Position numbers and translations under genes: made by a program. A stretch of DNA of 51,673 nucleotides, taken from the NCBI GenBank assembly GCA_017415455.1, contig JAFQGS010000129.1, positions 1 through 51,673 of the forward strand. The letters are read 5' to 3'. Under the pieces are notes generated by a model. It made no database searches. It saw nothing but the letters and a program-made list of their open reading frames with translations, and had not been told where the DNA came from. Of the stretch, positions 18,643 through 27,613 are shown piece by piece. How positions within the stretch are numbered: the first letter of the stretch is position 1; each line of letters begins with the position of its first letter. This DNA comes from Prevotella sp. Lineage in GTDB: Bacteria; Bacteroidota; Bacteroidia; Bacteroidales; Bacteroidaceae.

Positions 18643-19348
18643 GGTTGTCTATATCAATTATTCTTAATTCCGCCGCACGAATAACAAGTCTTGTTGCATT
18701 AATGCCCATTCCACCATTCCCCGTTGGGAACAGTTTCTGTACCAGTTCATTCTGTCGTTTTTCCAGACTCTTTACTCCAAACGGCATACCTCGCAGATTT
18801 GTTATCTGCTCCTTAGTATATCCAAGGGCCAAATGGCGCAGGAATCTTTCATCGTATTCATCTATCTCGTAGTCAACAAGAGCCTCTTGACGCATTAGCT
18901 GGCTATTAATACTTTTCTTAAACCTTTGAAGAATCTTCTCAAGAATTGGTTGGTTGAACACCATTTTCTTTCCAGACATGACACTTGAAACATCACCTCT
19001 TGTAAGCATTTCTCCGGTTTTCAATATTATACCGTCGCAACCTGCATCCAAAACATCAACCCATAACTTCTCGTTCAGGACCTCACCTGTGAATATAAGT
19101 ATTTTAATATTCGGATGCAAACTCTTCGTGTGTCTGCACAGTTCAACTCCTATCGTTGTTGAGCCACCCAAGCCCAAATCAAGGAGTACAAGATCCGGCA
19201 ACTGTTGTTTGAGGACTTTCCAATATGCCATCTCACTATCTGCGGTAGCAATTATCTCAGCTTCTGGTATGTCATTACGAAATATGCCTTCTGTTCCTTT
19301 AAGTTCCAATGGAACATCCTCAACGATTATAACTTTAAATTTATCCAT
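18623..19348 (-). CDS. Two-component response regulator with LuxR/NarL-like C-terminal region
   Basis: A 241-residue regulator. The receiver domain is complete: acidic pair E10-D11, phospho-accepting D57 in LVLLDLGL, T87 in LIFTGE and K110 in GIILKTGEM. The C-terminal part (about 165-232) has the spacing of a LuxR-type helix-turn-helix, DERFLRHLALGYTKEQI then GVKSLEKRQNELVQKLFP, so it probably binds DNA, though the HTH is diverged. It starts 23 bases after the double sensor kinase and overlaps the membrane protein gene by 20 bases. It is almost certainly the kinase's partner. Confidence 0.88.
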   Translation of the reverse strand: MDKFKVIIVEDVPLELKGTEGIFRNDIPEAEIIATADSEMAYWKVLKQQLPDLVLLDLGLGGSTTIGVELCRHTKSLHPNIKILIFTGEVLNEKLWVDVLDAGCDGIILKTGEMLTRGDVSSVMSGKKMVFNQPILEKILQRFKKSINSQLMRQEALVDYEIDEYDERFLRHLALGYTKEQITNLRGMPFGVKSLEKRQNELVQKLFPTGNGGMGINATRLVIRAAELRIIDIDNLVPDEN

Positions 19349-19371
19349 ATTATTTATGTTTACACTTGTGC

Positions 19372-22300
19372 TTAATCCTTGCCTTTTGAAAGAACAACTC
19401 TCATTATTATACCACTGCCCTCAATCTGCGGGATTGCAGTTATGCCGCAACCACTTTTGTTGGTGACTTCACTGTTCTCACGCACAATCTGCCTGCAGAT
19501 AAGCAGTGGAATGTTAGATATGTCTGGTGCGAAGAGATGCATACACTGCTCATAAGTTAAGCTCACATTTGGCATTGAGATATCAAATCTCACATAATTA
19601 TTATCATCGGAGGATACACTTACACTCATATCACCTCCAGAGAATTTCCTTAGAATCTCAAACAGATAGTCAAACATCAGAGGATCTGCACTCACTTTCA
19701 GGTCGGAGTTGAAACCAGCCTTCAAAGATATTGGGCTGAGCGTATTCCGTATATTGCTCATCTGACTCACCGTTTGTGCCGTAAGAATGGTATATAGTTC
19801 CTTGTAATATATGAGAAGGTCATTCATTACATTCAACTTGGTATCCTTATCATCTGCCAAAGCCAGAATCTTTGAAGGATAATACATTGTCTCGTGTTTG
19901 AGCGTACTCAGACAATTATCCATGACATTATTACATATATATATATTGTCATTCTCGTATTTTATGCGTTTAAGTTCATCATTCAGAGAGTCTAATTCAT
20001 TCATTTTGGTCTCTATCTCATCAACAGAACGCCTCAAAGTATCCTTAATCTGTTCTACTACCTCCCGCAGATTATCTGGAAACCTGTTAGAGTCAAACTC
20101 ATTTATCAGCTCTAATTTATTTTGATCGGTATCTGTTCCAAGAAGAATCTTATTGATATCTGTGATTTTCTCCACACAATATCTATAGTGTAGAACATGC
20201 CTGTAATAAATAATATAGTAAGCAACGAGAATGACTATAAAGAACAAGGTCAATAGTATTATTGCAATAATCTTATTAATCTCAGACTCCTTCATTATCC
20301 TGCAATATTCCGCCAAAGAACTATCCGCGGAAATCTCTCTGAAAAGCCTTGTGTAAATATTATTATTGAAATCATACAAATCCCAGTCGTGCAATGCCAG
20401 GGCTGCTACAGCAATCTCATTCCTTATATCAAGAATTATGTCATAATCAATTTTCACACTATCATAAAACCAGGATATCTCTGCGGGCTCATTAAAGTTG
20501 TCATCCCGCAAGGACATTACATTCTTGCCATTTGGATATTTTATTTTGTAATATGCATTAAGACACACTATTGCAGAGTCTGCATGTTGTATAGACTTGT
20601 CAAACAATGCATTTACATTGCAGTAATATATTGAATCAGCGTGACGACTTGCCTCATTAATCAACTGTTCTGTGGTATTATGACGCTTTGTTCTGTCACC
20701 TGCTTTGGTTATTACATATCTGTTTGATACTCCTGCAGTTGAATAGGAAACATGTGAGTGTAACAAACAAATCATAACTAATATTAACCGTAATGTACGT
20801 ATCACACCTTTAGGAAGCCTGAAACTGAAACGACTTCCTTCCCCTACCTTGCTCTCAGCTTTTATCTCACAAACCTTAAATATGCTGCTTGTTTTTTTGT
20901 ATTTCTCAATGATGCCATGACAATTCATCAAGCCAAACCCATGCCCCTCTTTGACTTTATGGTTGAAGATATCCCTTAACTTATCCTCGTCAATGCCACA
21001 ACCGCTGTCTTCGACACATATCTCCACAAATTCATCAGAAACGTTTGAGTAAATACTAACAATACCACCTTTCGGTGTGAATTTTCTCGCATTATCCGCA
21101 AGTGTATTTATCATAAAAAGAGTCAGAACTTTATCTGCCTTTACTATTGCATCTGAAGGCTCAATCTTCAATTGTATATCCTTCAACAAAAATGACATCC
21201 TGCTCTTTTCCACTATTTTGAACAAATCAGACAGAGGGAAACTTTCAATATGCATATTTATCTCACCTTGTCTTAATTGTATCCAATAAGTCAGAACATC
21301 ATTACTTTCGTTAATTATTCCAGCCAGTTCCTTGACGTAAGAATATCTATCCGAACGTATCTCATTACTTTCATCACCACGCAATAGTCTTGACACTTCG
21401 TTAATTATTCGGTCAATCAAAGGTGAAACTGTGTTTACCAGAAAAATCTTAGCCTTATTCTCTATGTTATATCTTTTATTTGCATTCAGCCGCAGGAGGA
21501 GCAACGACTTGTCCTCGTTCATTTGTTCAATATCATCATTAAGATCTGTAATATACTGAACATTACGGTCTTTCCATTCTTTCAACGGCCGGGAAAGCGT
21601 TTCAAAAGAATCATTCTTTCTTCTTTTTTTATTAAGAAATATAAAGGTAAATATAAAGATTAATACAACAACTATTATACAAATAATGGAGATTATCAAT
21701 ATATTCTGAACCCTTGAATATTCCTCCAGTTTTTCTGCTCTTGCATCCAACTCACGGTCTTGTCTTGTCTCATCTTGTAAGTCCAGATAGATGTTTCTAT
21801 TGTAGTCGCTTTCCTTTTTATTATTCATCGCGGCATATACAATACTCAATTGTTCTCTTATGCTGGCAACCAAATCGGGAGCCTGGAATATAAGAATATT
21901 TTCAAGAGAACTCTCAAGGCAAGTCAAAGCAGAGGAATAATCTTTAATCTGCCAATAACAGGATGCCAACGTTCTGAATCCTCCTGCTATCTGATAGATA
22001 TCACCATAGTCAACAAACAGTTCCAAAGCATTCTGTGCAAGATTTCCTGCAAGAAGAGAATCAGGCATACCATCTTTGTTGACTATATCCAAGGCGTATC
22101 TGTTGTTTGTCAGCAATCCGTAAGATTTCTCATAAGTCTGTATATGCTCACTGATAGACTGCATTGAGTTAGCCAGCCAATATGTATAACCATACTTTTC
22201 TGACAGTTGATAACATTTCAGCAAATACTCAAGTTCCTCCTGTTTAATCTCAGACTCTGATTTGTTGCTTATTATGCCTCCACTTCCTATCTGATAAAGA

Positions 22301-22917
22301 TAATTCAGATATTGAGATGTATCCTTCAATATCTCGCCATCAGGCTTGATAGCAAGTATGGCATCCCGTGATTGGTTTTCAAGACCTATATAGTAATAGT
22401 ATATCGAAGTAACAATTGCAAGTTCTGTCTTCGCATATATAAGACGCTTTTGCTGATGCATGTTTAAGTCTGTTACTGCATCGTCTATTCTGGCAAGCCT
22501 GTCCAGAGCCTGTTCTCTATAATCGTAAAAGTTTTTATTCTGAGACTGTCTTTGACACAACCTCATATATTGCACTTCCGCAATTAATAGTTCTATCTGA
22601 TTATCTGTGTTATCTATAATACTGTCCAGTAAAACATTCGCCTTTTCATAATCCATTCGTGCAATTGCTACAAATGCCAGATTATTCAAGGCCTCCGCCT
22701 TACCCTTATCATAACTTTCTGATAATCCGTATGCTTTCTGTGCATAAAATTCAGTACTGTCAAGATTCTTATAATGAAATGCATAAGAATACTCATTCAG
22801 CCCGTCAACTGCCCTGTTTCCAACATTTGAGCAAGCCGAAAAAAACAAAAGGCCTACTATGGCAATTGCCATAATAAGACCTTTTGCATATATTATATTA
22901 TCCGCGCGCCTTTGCAA
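19372..22917 (-). CDS. Large sensor histidine kinase with two reciprocal kinase modules
   Basis: An 1181-residue sensor. The N-terminus looks like a lipoprotein signal (FSAC29), followed by TPR-like helices (about 50-390), a membrane segment (405-428) and a coiled coil. Kinase module 1 follows, with intact ATPase motifs: N-box N604-D608-N609, G1 DSGCGI at 637-642, and GHGFGL at 658-663. At its H-box position it reads NTVSPLID, with P499 where His is expected. A second membrane segment (about 707-725), an extracytoplasmic region (to about 880) and a third membrane segment (881-904) follow. Module 2 has an H-box-like LKHETMYYP (H1008), but its N, G1 and G2 boxes are gone. The start overlaps eda by 20 bases; Met16 (22872) is an alternative. 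It resembles Bacteroidota kinases annotated with DUF5112/DUF5113, as I recall. Confidence 0.85.
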   Translation of the reverse strand: MQRRADNIIYAKGLIMAIAIVGLLFFSACSNVGNRAVDGLNEYSYAFHYKNLDSTEFYAQKAYGLSESYDKGKAEALNNLAFVAIARMDYEKANVLLDSIIDNTDNQIELLIAEVQYMRLCQRQSQNKNFYDYREQALDRLARIDDAVTDLNMHQQKRLIYAKTELAIVTSIYYYYIGLENQSRDAILAIKPDGEILKDTSQYLNYLYQIGSGGIISNKSESEIKQEELEYLLKCYQLSEKYGYTYWLANSMQSISEHIQTYEKSYGLLTNNRYALDIVNKDGMPDSLLAGNLAQNALELFVDYGDIYQIAGGFRTLASCYWQIKDYSSALTCLESSLENILIFQAPDLVASIREQLSIVYAAMNNKKESDYNRNIYLDLQDETRQDRELDARAEKLEEYSRVQNILIISIICIIVVVLIFIFTFIFLNKKRRKNDSFETLSRPLKEWKDRNVQYITDLNDDIEQMNEDKSLLLLRLNANKRYNIENKAKIFLVNTVSPLIDRIINEVSRLLRGDESNEIRSDRYSYVKELAGIINESNDVLTYWIQLRQGEINMHIESFPLSDLFKIVEKSRMSFLLKDIQLKIEPSDAIVKADKVLTLFMINTLADNARKFTPKGGIVSIYSNVSDEFVEICVEDSGCGIDEDKLRDIFNHKVKEGHGFGLMNCHGIIEKYKKTSSIFKVCEIKAESKVGEGSRFSFRLPKGVIRTLRLILVMICLLHSHVSYSTAGVSNRYVITKAGDRTKRHNTTEQLINEASRHADSIYYCNVNALFDKSIQHADSAIVCLNAYYKIKYPNGKNVMSLRDDNFNEPAEISWFYDSVKIDYDIILDIRNEIAVAALALHDWDLYDFNNNIYTRLFREISADSSLAEYCRIMKESEINKIIAIILLTLFFIVILVAYYIIYYRHVLHYRYCVEKITDINKILLGTDTDQNKLELINEFDSNRFPDNLREVVEQIKDTLRRSVDEIETKMNELDSLNDELKRIKYENDNIYICNNVMDNCLSTLKHETMYYPSKILALADDKDTKLNVMNDLLIYYKELYTILTAQTVSQMSNIRNTLSPISLKAGFNSDLKVSADPLMFDYLFEILRKFSGGDMSVSVSSDDNNYVRFDISMPNVSLTYEQCMHLFAPDISNIPLLICRQIVRENSEVTNKSGCGITAIPQIEGSGIIMRVVLSKGKD

Positions 22918-23566
22918 TATATCCTAAAGCTTCTGCACACTTATCTGAAATAGCTTTCCAGTTTTCTGCTGCAATAACTTCTTTGGGGAAGAGTTTAGAA
23001 CCCATACCCACACAGTAAACACCAGCATTAACCCAAGATGCAAGATTGTCCTCGTCTGGAGAAACACCACCTGTTACCATGAGTTTAGACCATGGCATTG
23101 GAGCCATCAGACCTTTCACAAGTTTTGTTCCTAAAACATCGCCTGGGAATATCTTACACAAGTCACATCCAACCTCCTGAGCAGCACCTACTTCTGATAC
23201 ACTACCACAACCTGGTGTATATGCAATAAGTCTACGATTACAGATCTTTGCTATCTCTGGGTTAAACAATGGACCTACAATGAAGCAAGCACCAAGCTGA
23301 ATATAAAGAGCAGCAGTTGCAGGATCAACAATAGAACCTACTCCAAGTGCCATTTCCGGACACTCTTTTGCCGCATACTTTACCAACTCACCGAAAACCT
23401 CATGTGCAAAATCACCACGATTAGTAAACTCAAAAGCTCTTACACCACCATCGTAACAAGCTTTCACAACATTCTTTGCCGTCTCAACATCTTTGTGATA
23501 GAAAACAGGAACCATACCTGTCTTACCCATCTTCTCCAAAACAGCAATTTTGTCAAACTTTGCCAT
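22898..23566 (-). CDS. eda: 2-dehydro-3-deoxyphosphogluconate (KDPG) aldolase
   Basis: Eda splits KDPG into pyruvate and glyceraldehyde-3-phosphate, the last step of uronate breakdown (and Entner-Doudoroff). It also accepts 4-hydroxy-2-oxoglutarate. The 222-residue protein shows the class I aldolase pattern: [12 protein letters not shown] with the catalytic Glu, [11 protein letters not shown], and the Schiff-base Lys in [10 protein letters not shown], then [16 protein letters not shown] chose the ATG at 23566 (MAKFDKIAV). A longer frame from 23620 would add an 18-residue hydrophobic extension across the upstream hairpin, unlike the family. It lies 91 bases after kdgK, and its stop overlaps the kinase gene. 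Confidence 0.95.
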   Translation of the reverse strand: MAKFDKIAVLEKMGKTGMVPVFYHKDVETAKNVVKACYDGGVRAFEFTNRGDFAHEVFGELVKYAAKECPEMALGVGSIVDPATAALYIQLGACFIVGPLFNPEIAKICNRRLIAYTPGCGSVSEVGAAQEVGCDLCKIFPGDVLGTKLVKGLMAPMPWSKLMVTGGVSPDEDNLASWVNAGVYCVGMGSKLFPKEVIAAENWKAISDKCAEALGYIAKARG

Positions 23567-23584
23567 TATATAAAAAATTAAATA

Positions 23585-23637
23585 AATAAGAATGGAACTA
23601 TTCAAACTCCTATTATTCAAAAAGATCCATTCTTATT
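23585..23637. repeat. 12-bp inverted repeat between kdgK and eda
   Basis: AATAAGAATGGA (23585-23596) and TCCATTCTTATT (23626-23637) are perfect inverted copies 29 bases apart. In the mRNA this would form a stem-loop just before the eda start. It may tune processing or stability between the two genes. The loop is long for a terminator, and no strong T-run follows on the minus strand. Confidence 0.7.
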
Positions 23638-23657
23638 TTATAGTTAATACTCTGTTT

Positions 23658-24683
23658 TTATCTCTGTACTCTACCAGAAGCATCACCACCAGCAAGTGCC
23701 TCTACCTCTTCCTTAGAAACCATGTTGAAGTCACCAGGTATTGTGTGCTTCAATGCTGATGCAGCAACAGCAAACTCAAGAGCCTTGCCCTGATTGTCAG
23801 GATAAGTGAGCAGACCATGAATCAAGCCACCTGAGAAAGAGTCACCTCCACCAACACGGTCAATAATAGGCATGATATCATAACGCTTGCTCTGATAGAA
23901 CTCCTCACCATTATAAATAAGGGCCTTCCATCCATTGTGTGTTGCAGAGAAAGACTCACGCAGTGTAGAAACAACATACTTGAATCCGAATGTCTCCATC
24001 ATACCCTTGAAAATGCCATAGTATCCATCTGCATCTGTCTTTCCACCTTCAACGTCGGCATCTGGTTTGAAACCAAGACAAAGCTCAGCATCCTCTTCAT
24101 TACCAATACATACATCAACATACTGCATCAAAGGTTTCATGATACTCTGTGCCTTCTCTGATGTCCAAAGCTTCTTGCGGAAGTTAAGATCTACACTTAC
24201 TATAACACCATGTCTCTTTGCAGCCTCACAAGCAAGTTTTGTCAGCTCTGCAGCCTTGTCGCTAATAGCAGGTGTAATACCACTCCAGTGGAACCAGTCA
24301 GCACCCTCCATAATAGCATCAAAGTCAAAATCCTCAGGATTGGCCTCTGCTATAGAACTGTTTGCACGGTCATAAATAACCTTTGAAGGACGCATACTTG
24401 CACCTGTTTCCAAGAAATAAATACCAACTCTGTCACCACCACGTGCAATAAAATCAGTATTAACACCAAATTTACGCAGAGAGTTTACAGCACACTGACC
24501 AATTTCATGCTTTGGCAACTTGGTTACGAAATAAGCATCGTGGCCATAATTTGCTGCACTTACAGCTACATTAGCCTCACCACCACCATACACGACATCA
24601 AATGTGTCACTCTGTACAAATCTCTTCTGTCCTGGAGAAGAAAGACGAAGCATAATTTCGCCTAATGTTACTACTTTTGCCAT
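23658..24683 (-). CDS. kdgK: 2-dehydro-3-deoxygluconate (KDG) kinase
   Basis: KdgK phosphorylates KDG to KDPG, which Eda then cleaves. This 341-residue PfkB-family sugar kinase begins VTLGEIMLRLSSPG and has the substrate motif VYGGGEANVAVSAANYG (about 31-47). Near residue 277 it carries the ATP/anion-hole signature DRVGGGDSFSGGLIHGLL, whose Asp is the catalytic base. It is first in the minus-strand run kdgK-eda-kinase-regulator, with a strong promoter facing the LacI-type regulator, which probably controls it. Confidence 0.94.
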   Translation of the reverse strand: MAKVVTLGEIMLRLSSPGQKRFVQSDTFDVVYGGGEANVAVSAANYGHDAYFVTKLPKHEIGQCAVNSLRKFGVNTDFIARGGDRVGIYFLETGASMRPSKVIYDRANSSIAEANPEDFDFDAIMEGADWFHWSGITPAISDKAAELTKLACEAAKRHGVIVSVDLNFRKKLWTSEKAQSIMKPLMQYVDVCIGNEEDAELCLGFKPDADVEGGKTDADGYYGIFKGMMETFGFKYVVSTLRESFSATHNGWKALIYNGEEFYQSKRYDIMPIIDRVGGGDSFSGGLIHGLLTYPDNQGKALEFAVAASALKHTIPGDFNMVSKEEVEALAGGDASGRVQR

Positions 24684-24734
24684 TTTTGTTAATTTGAATT
24701 TATAGATTAATTGATTGTTATTTTATTCTGAATA

Positions 24735-24766
24735 CAAAATTAGCATTTTATTTGTAACTCAGCAAA
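24735..24766 (-). promoter_or_regulatory. Promoter of the kdgK-eda operon
   Basis: On the minus strand TTTG (24766-24763), exactly 20 bases, then TAATTTTG (24742-24735): a full match to the Bacteroidota -33/-7 pattern. The predicted start near 24729 gives a leader of about 45 bases. Confidence 0.85.
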
Positions 24767-24803
24767 TAAAACAAACAAAAAAACTCAAAATACAAAAAAC
24801 AGT

Positions 24804-24821
24804 ATTGTGTTTTCGCACAAT
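24804..24821. promoter_or_regulatory. Candidate LacI-type operator ATTGTG-N6-CACAAT
   Basis: A perfect 6-bp dyad with a 6-base spacer (TTTTCG) lies in the divergent kdgK/regulator region and covers the -33 position of the regulator promoter. The size and symmetry suit a LacI-family dimer, so autoregulation plus control of kdgK is plausible. Inferred only. Confidence 0.5.
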
Positions 24822-24843
24822 TAATTTTTTATTGCTACCTTTG
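24812..24843 (+). promoter_or_regulatory. Promoter of the LacI-type regulator and uxaA
   Basis: TACCTTTG (24836-24843) matches the -7 consensus exactly. Twenty bases upstream the sequence is TTCG (24812-24815), a partial -33 match that lies inside the candidate operator. Transcription would start near 24850, about 53 bases before the regulator ATG. Confidence 0.7.
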
Positions 24844-24902
24844 CAAAATATAACATATCGTTAAACAAAAAGGTATTGTTTTTAAAAAAAAACGAGAACA
24901 AA

Positions 24903-25967
24903 ATGTCTCAAAAAATAAGGATAAAAGATATAGCCGCAAAGGCTGGAGTCTCAGTTGGAACAGTAGACAGAGTGTTGCACAACCGTCCTAATGTTTCAAA
25001 AGAGGCTCGTGAAAGGGTTGAGAACATTCTACGAGAGATTAACTACCAACCAAACATGTATGCCAGTGCATTAGCACATAATAAAATGTATACATTCTAC
25101 TGCATCATGCCAAAACATGAGTCAGAGGCATATTGGAAAGAAGTGGAAATAGGTATAGCACGTGCTTGTAATCAGTTAAGGGATTTCAATATAAACACCG
25201 AAATCATATATTACAAGCGCTATAACACCGAGACATTCAGAGAGACATGTAATGAATGTCTGAGAAAAGAGCCTAATGGGGTTATTGTAGTCCCGGCAGA
25301 TATTGACGCGACAAAGGAATTTGCGGAAGAATTGCACAACCAAAATATACCTTTTGTACTGCTTGACTCATACATTCAGGACCTCAATCCATTGTCTTTC
25401 TACGGACAGGACTCTCTCAGCAGTGGATATTTTGCAGCAAAAATCCTCATGCTCATTGCCTCGAAAGACAAGGACATCATGCTGATGAAGCAGATGAAAG
25501 ACGGCAAGACTGCCAGTAAGCAGCAGCACAACCGTGAGATAGGTTTCAAAAACTACATGAAGGAACATTTCCCTGACATCAGGATTCATGAACTTGATCT
25601 TCCACTTGACGAGGACAAGAGCGAGTATGACTCTATACTTGAGGATTTCTTCAGCAAGCACAATACAATTAAAAACTGCATCACATTCTGCTCAAAGGCT
25701 CATATTGTAGGTGATTTCATATTAAGAACTAACAGAAAGAACATACAAATCATGGGATATGACATGGTTGAGAAAAATGCAGAATGTCTTCGCAAGGGCT
25801 CTATATCATTCTTGATTGCACAGCACGCATTCATGCAAGGGTATTATTGTGTGGACACATTGTTCAAAGCCATAGTGCTGCACGAGAAGGTGCCACCTGT
25901 TAACTATATGCCCATAGAGTTATTATCAAGGGAGAATGTTGATTTTTACAGAAGAACTCAGTTATAA
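24903..25967 (+). CDS. LacI-family transcriptional regulator, probable uronate regulator
   Basis: A 354-residue regulator. The LacI HTH is at the N-terminus: IRIKDIAAKAGVSVGTVDRV then VSKEARERVENILREINYQPN (hinge helix), up to about residue 55. A periplasmic-binding-protein-like sensor domain follows (VIVVPADID, PFVLLDSYI, IMGYDM). I start it at ATG 24903; extending to the TTG at 24876 adds only a Lys-rich stretch. It is divergent from kdgK, and uxaA begins 18 bases after it. The inducer is therefore probably a galacturonate-pathway intermediate such as KDG or altronate; that is inference from context. Confidence 0.85.
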   Translation: MSQKIRIKDIAAKAGVSVGTVDRVLHNRPNVSKEARERVENILREINYQPNMYASALAHNKMYTFYCIMPKHESEAYWKEVEIGIARACNQLRDFNINTEIIYYKRYNTETFRETCNECLRKEPNGVIVVPADIDATKEFAEELHNQNIPFVLLDSYIQDLNPLSFYGQDSLSSGYFAAKILMLIASKDKDIMLMKQMKDGKTASKQQHNREIGFKNYMKEHFPDIRIHELDLPLDEDKSEYDSILEDFFSKHNTIKNCITFCSKAHIVGDFILRTNRKNIQIMGYDMVEKNAECLRKGSISFLIAQHAFMQGYYCVDTLFKAIVLHEKVPPVNYMPIELLSRENVDFYRRTQL

Positions 25968-25985
25968 CAACTTAAAACAAATATT

Positions 25986-27482
25986 ATGAATAAATCGTCA
26001 TTTATCAAAATCAACCCTGCAGATTCAGTGGTTGTTTGTCTCAGCCCTATTTCAAAAGGCACCATTATTAATGTGGATAATGAGGAAATACATGTCCTAC
26101 AGGACACACCTGCAGGACATAAAATTCTTGTTAAAGACACACCCAAAGGCACAGACATCATTAAGTATGGCTACCCTATCGGCCATGCTTTATCAGACTT
26201 GAAGGCTGGTGAATGGATAAACGAAAACAACCTGAAGACTAATCTTGAGGGAACTCTTTCTTATAAATATGAACCTGTAAACGAGAAACTTAATATAGAG
26301 AAGGTAAACAGAACATTCAATGGATATGTCCGTAAGAACGGAGAGGTTGGTATACGTAATGAAGTGTGGGTTGTGCCAACTGTTGGTTGTGTAAACGGCA
26401 TAGCAGAGAAGTTGTCATCTCAATTAGAGAAAGAAACAGGACTGGAAGGAATAGATGCAGTTCACGCATGGCATCACAATTACGGATGCTCACAATTAAG
26501 TGAAGATCATGAGAACACCCGCAAGGTTTTGAGAGACATTGTTCTTCATCCTAATGCAGGAGCTGTTCTTGTTGTAGGTCTTGGATGTGAGAACAATCAG
26601 CCTGCAGATTTTGAGAAGATGCTAGGAGACTATGACAAAGAAAGAATCCGCTTTATGGTGGCTCAGGATGTTAAGGGCAATGAAGTTGAGGAAGGAATGA
26701 AAATTCTCCGCGAACTCTATGCCATTGCCAAGGAAGACAAACGTACAGAATGTCCTCTCAGTGAGCTTCGTGTTGGTCTGAAGTGTGGTGGTAGCGATGG
26801 TTTCAGCGGAATCACAGCCAACCCTCTTGTTGGTGAGCTTTCAGACTTCATTGTTGCACAAGGTGGTACATCAATACTTACAGAGGTACCAGAAATGTTT
26901 GGCGCAGAGACAATTCTCATGAACAGATGCGAGACTCCTGAGCTGTTTGACAAGACAGTAAAACTCGTAAATGACTTTAAGGAATACTTCCTTAGCCATG
27001 GAGAGCCTGTAGGTGAGAATCCTTCACCTGGAAATAAGGCAGGTGGAATATCTACACTCGAGGACAAAGCACTTGGCTGTACACAGAAATGTGGCCGTGC
27101 TCCAGTAAGTGGTGTGTTAGGTTATGGTGAGCGTCTTCAAGTGAAAGGCCTCAATCTTCTTTCTGCTCCAGGCAATGACCTGGTTGCTTCAACAGCTCTT
27201 GCGTCATCAGGATGCCAGATTGTATTGTTCACAACAGGTAGAGGAACACCATTTGGTACTTTTATCCCAACAATGAAGATATCAACAAACACCAATCTTT
27301 ACAATAACAAGTCCAACTGGATAGACTTCAATGCCGGAGAATTAATAGAAGGAGTGGACATGCCTACATTGTTGCAGAAGTTTGTAGACAAGATTATATC
27401 TGTCGCAAATGGCGAGCCTACATGTAATGAGAAGAATGGATACCGTGAGATATCAATCTTCAAGAATGGTGTAACACTCTAA
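25986..27482 (+). CDS. uxaA: Altronate dehydratase
   Basis: UxaA dehydrates D-altronate to KDG in the isomerase route of galacturonate breakdown, upstream of KdgK and Eda. The 498-residue protein has the N-terminal SAF-like domain (to about 90), then the catalytic domain with NGYVRKNGEVGIRNEVW, VHAWHHNYGCSQLSEDHENT (in part), LKCGGSDGFSGITANPLVG and the C-terminal GRGTPFGTFIPTMKI. These are standard UxaA/GarD family blocks. It is probably co-transcribed with the LacI-type gene and ends at a clear hairpin. UxaB and UxaC are not in the window. Confidence 0.95.
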   Translation: MNKSSFIKINPADSVVVCLSPISKGTIINVDNEEIHVLQDTPAGHKILVKDTPKGTDIIKYGYPIGHALSDLKAGEWINENNLKTNLEGTLSYKYEPVNEKLNIEKVNRTFNGYVRKNGEVGIRNEVWVVPTVGCVNGIAEKLSSQLEKETGLEGIDAVHAWHHNYGCSQLSEDHENTRKVLRDIVLHPNAGAVLVVGLGCENNQPADFEKMLGDYDKERIRFMVAQDVKGNEVEEGMKILRELYAIAKEDKRTECPLSELRVGLKCGGSDGFSGITANPLVGELSDFIVAQGGTSILTEVPEMFGAETILMNRCETPELFDKTVKLVNDFKEYFLSHGEPVGENPSPGNKAGGISTLEDKALGCTQKCGRAPVSGVLGYGERLQVKGLNLLSAPGNDLVASTALASSGCQIVLFTTGRGTPFGTFIPTMKISTNTNLYNNKSNWIDFNAGELIEGVDMPTLLQKFVDKIISVANGEPTCNEKNGYREISIFKNGVTL

Positions 27483-27499
27483 TACAGAATAAGTTTTGA

Positions 27500-27530
27500 T
27501 AAGGAGTTAGCACGCTAACTCCTTATTTTA
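27500..27530 (+). terminator. Intrinsic terminator after uxaA
   Basis: TAAGGAGTTAGC (27500-27511) pairs with GCTAACTCCTTA (27514-27525), a 12-bp stem whose tip must open to form the loop, followed by TTTTA. It lies 18 bases after the uxaA stop. Confidence 0.85.
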
Positions 27531-27613
27531 AACACTATGGTTTTAATCATCAAAAGTATCAGCCATAACAAATTCATATATAAAATCACTTAAATAAACA
27601 ACAACTGTAACAG

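Noticed and set aside
23567..23620. N-terminal extension of eda from 23620
   Set aside because: It would be a hydrophobic 18-residue leader unlike any KDPG aldolase and is encoded by the inverted-repeat spacer.
24876..24902. TTG start extending the LacI-type regulator by nine residues
   Set aside because: The extension is a poly-A-derived Lys-rich stretch; the ATG at 24903 gives the normal LacI N-terminus just before the HTH.
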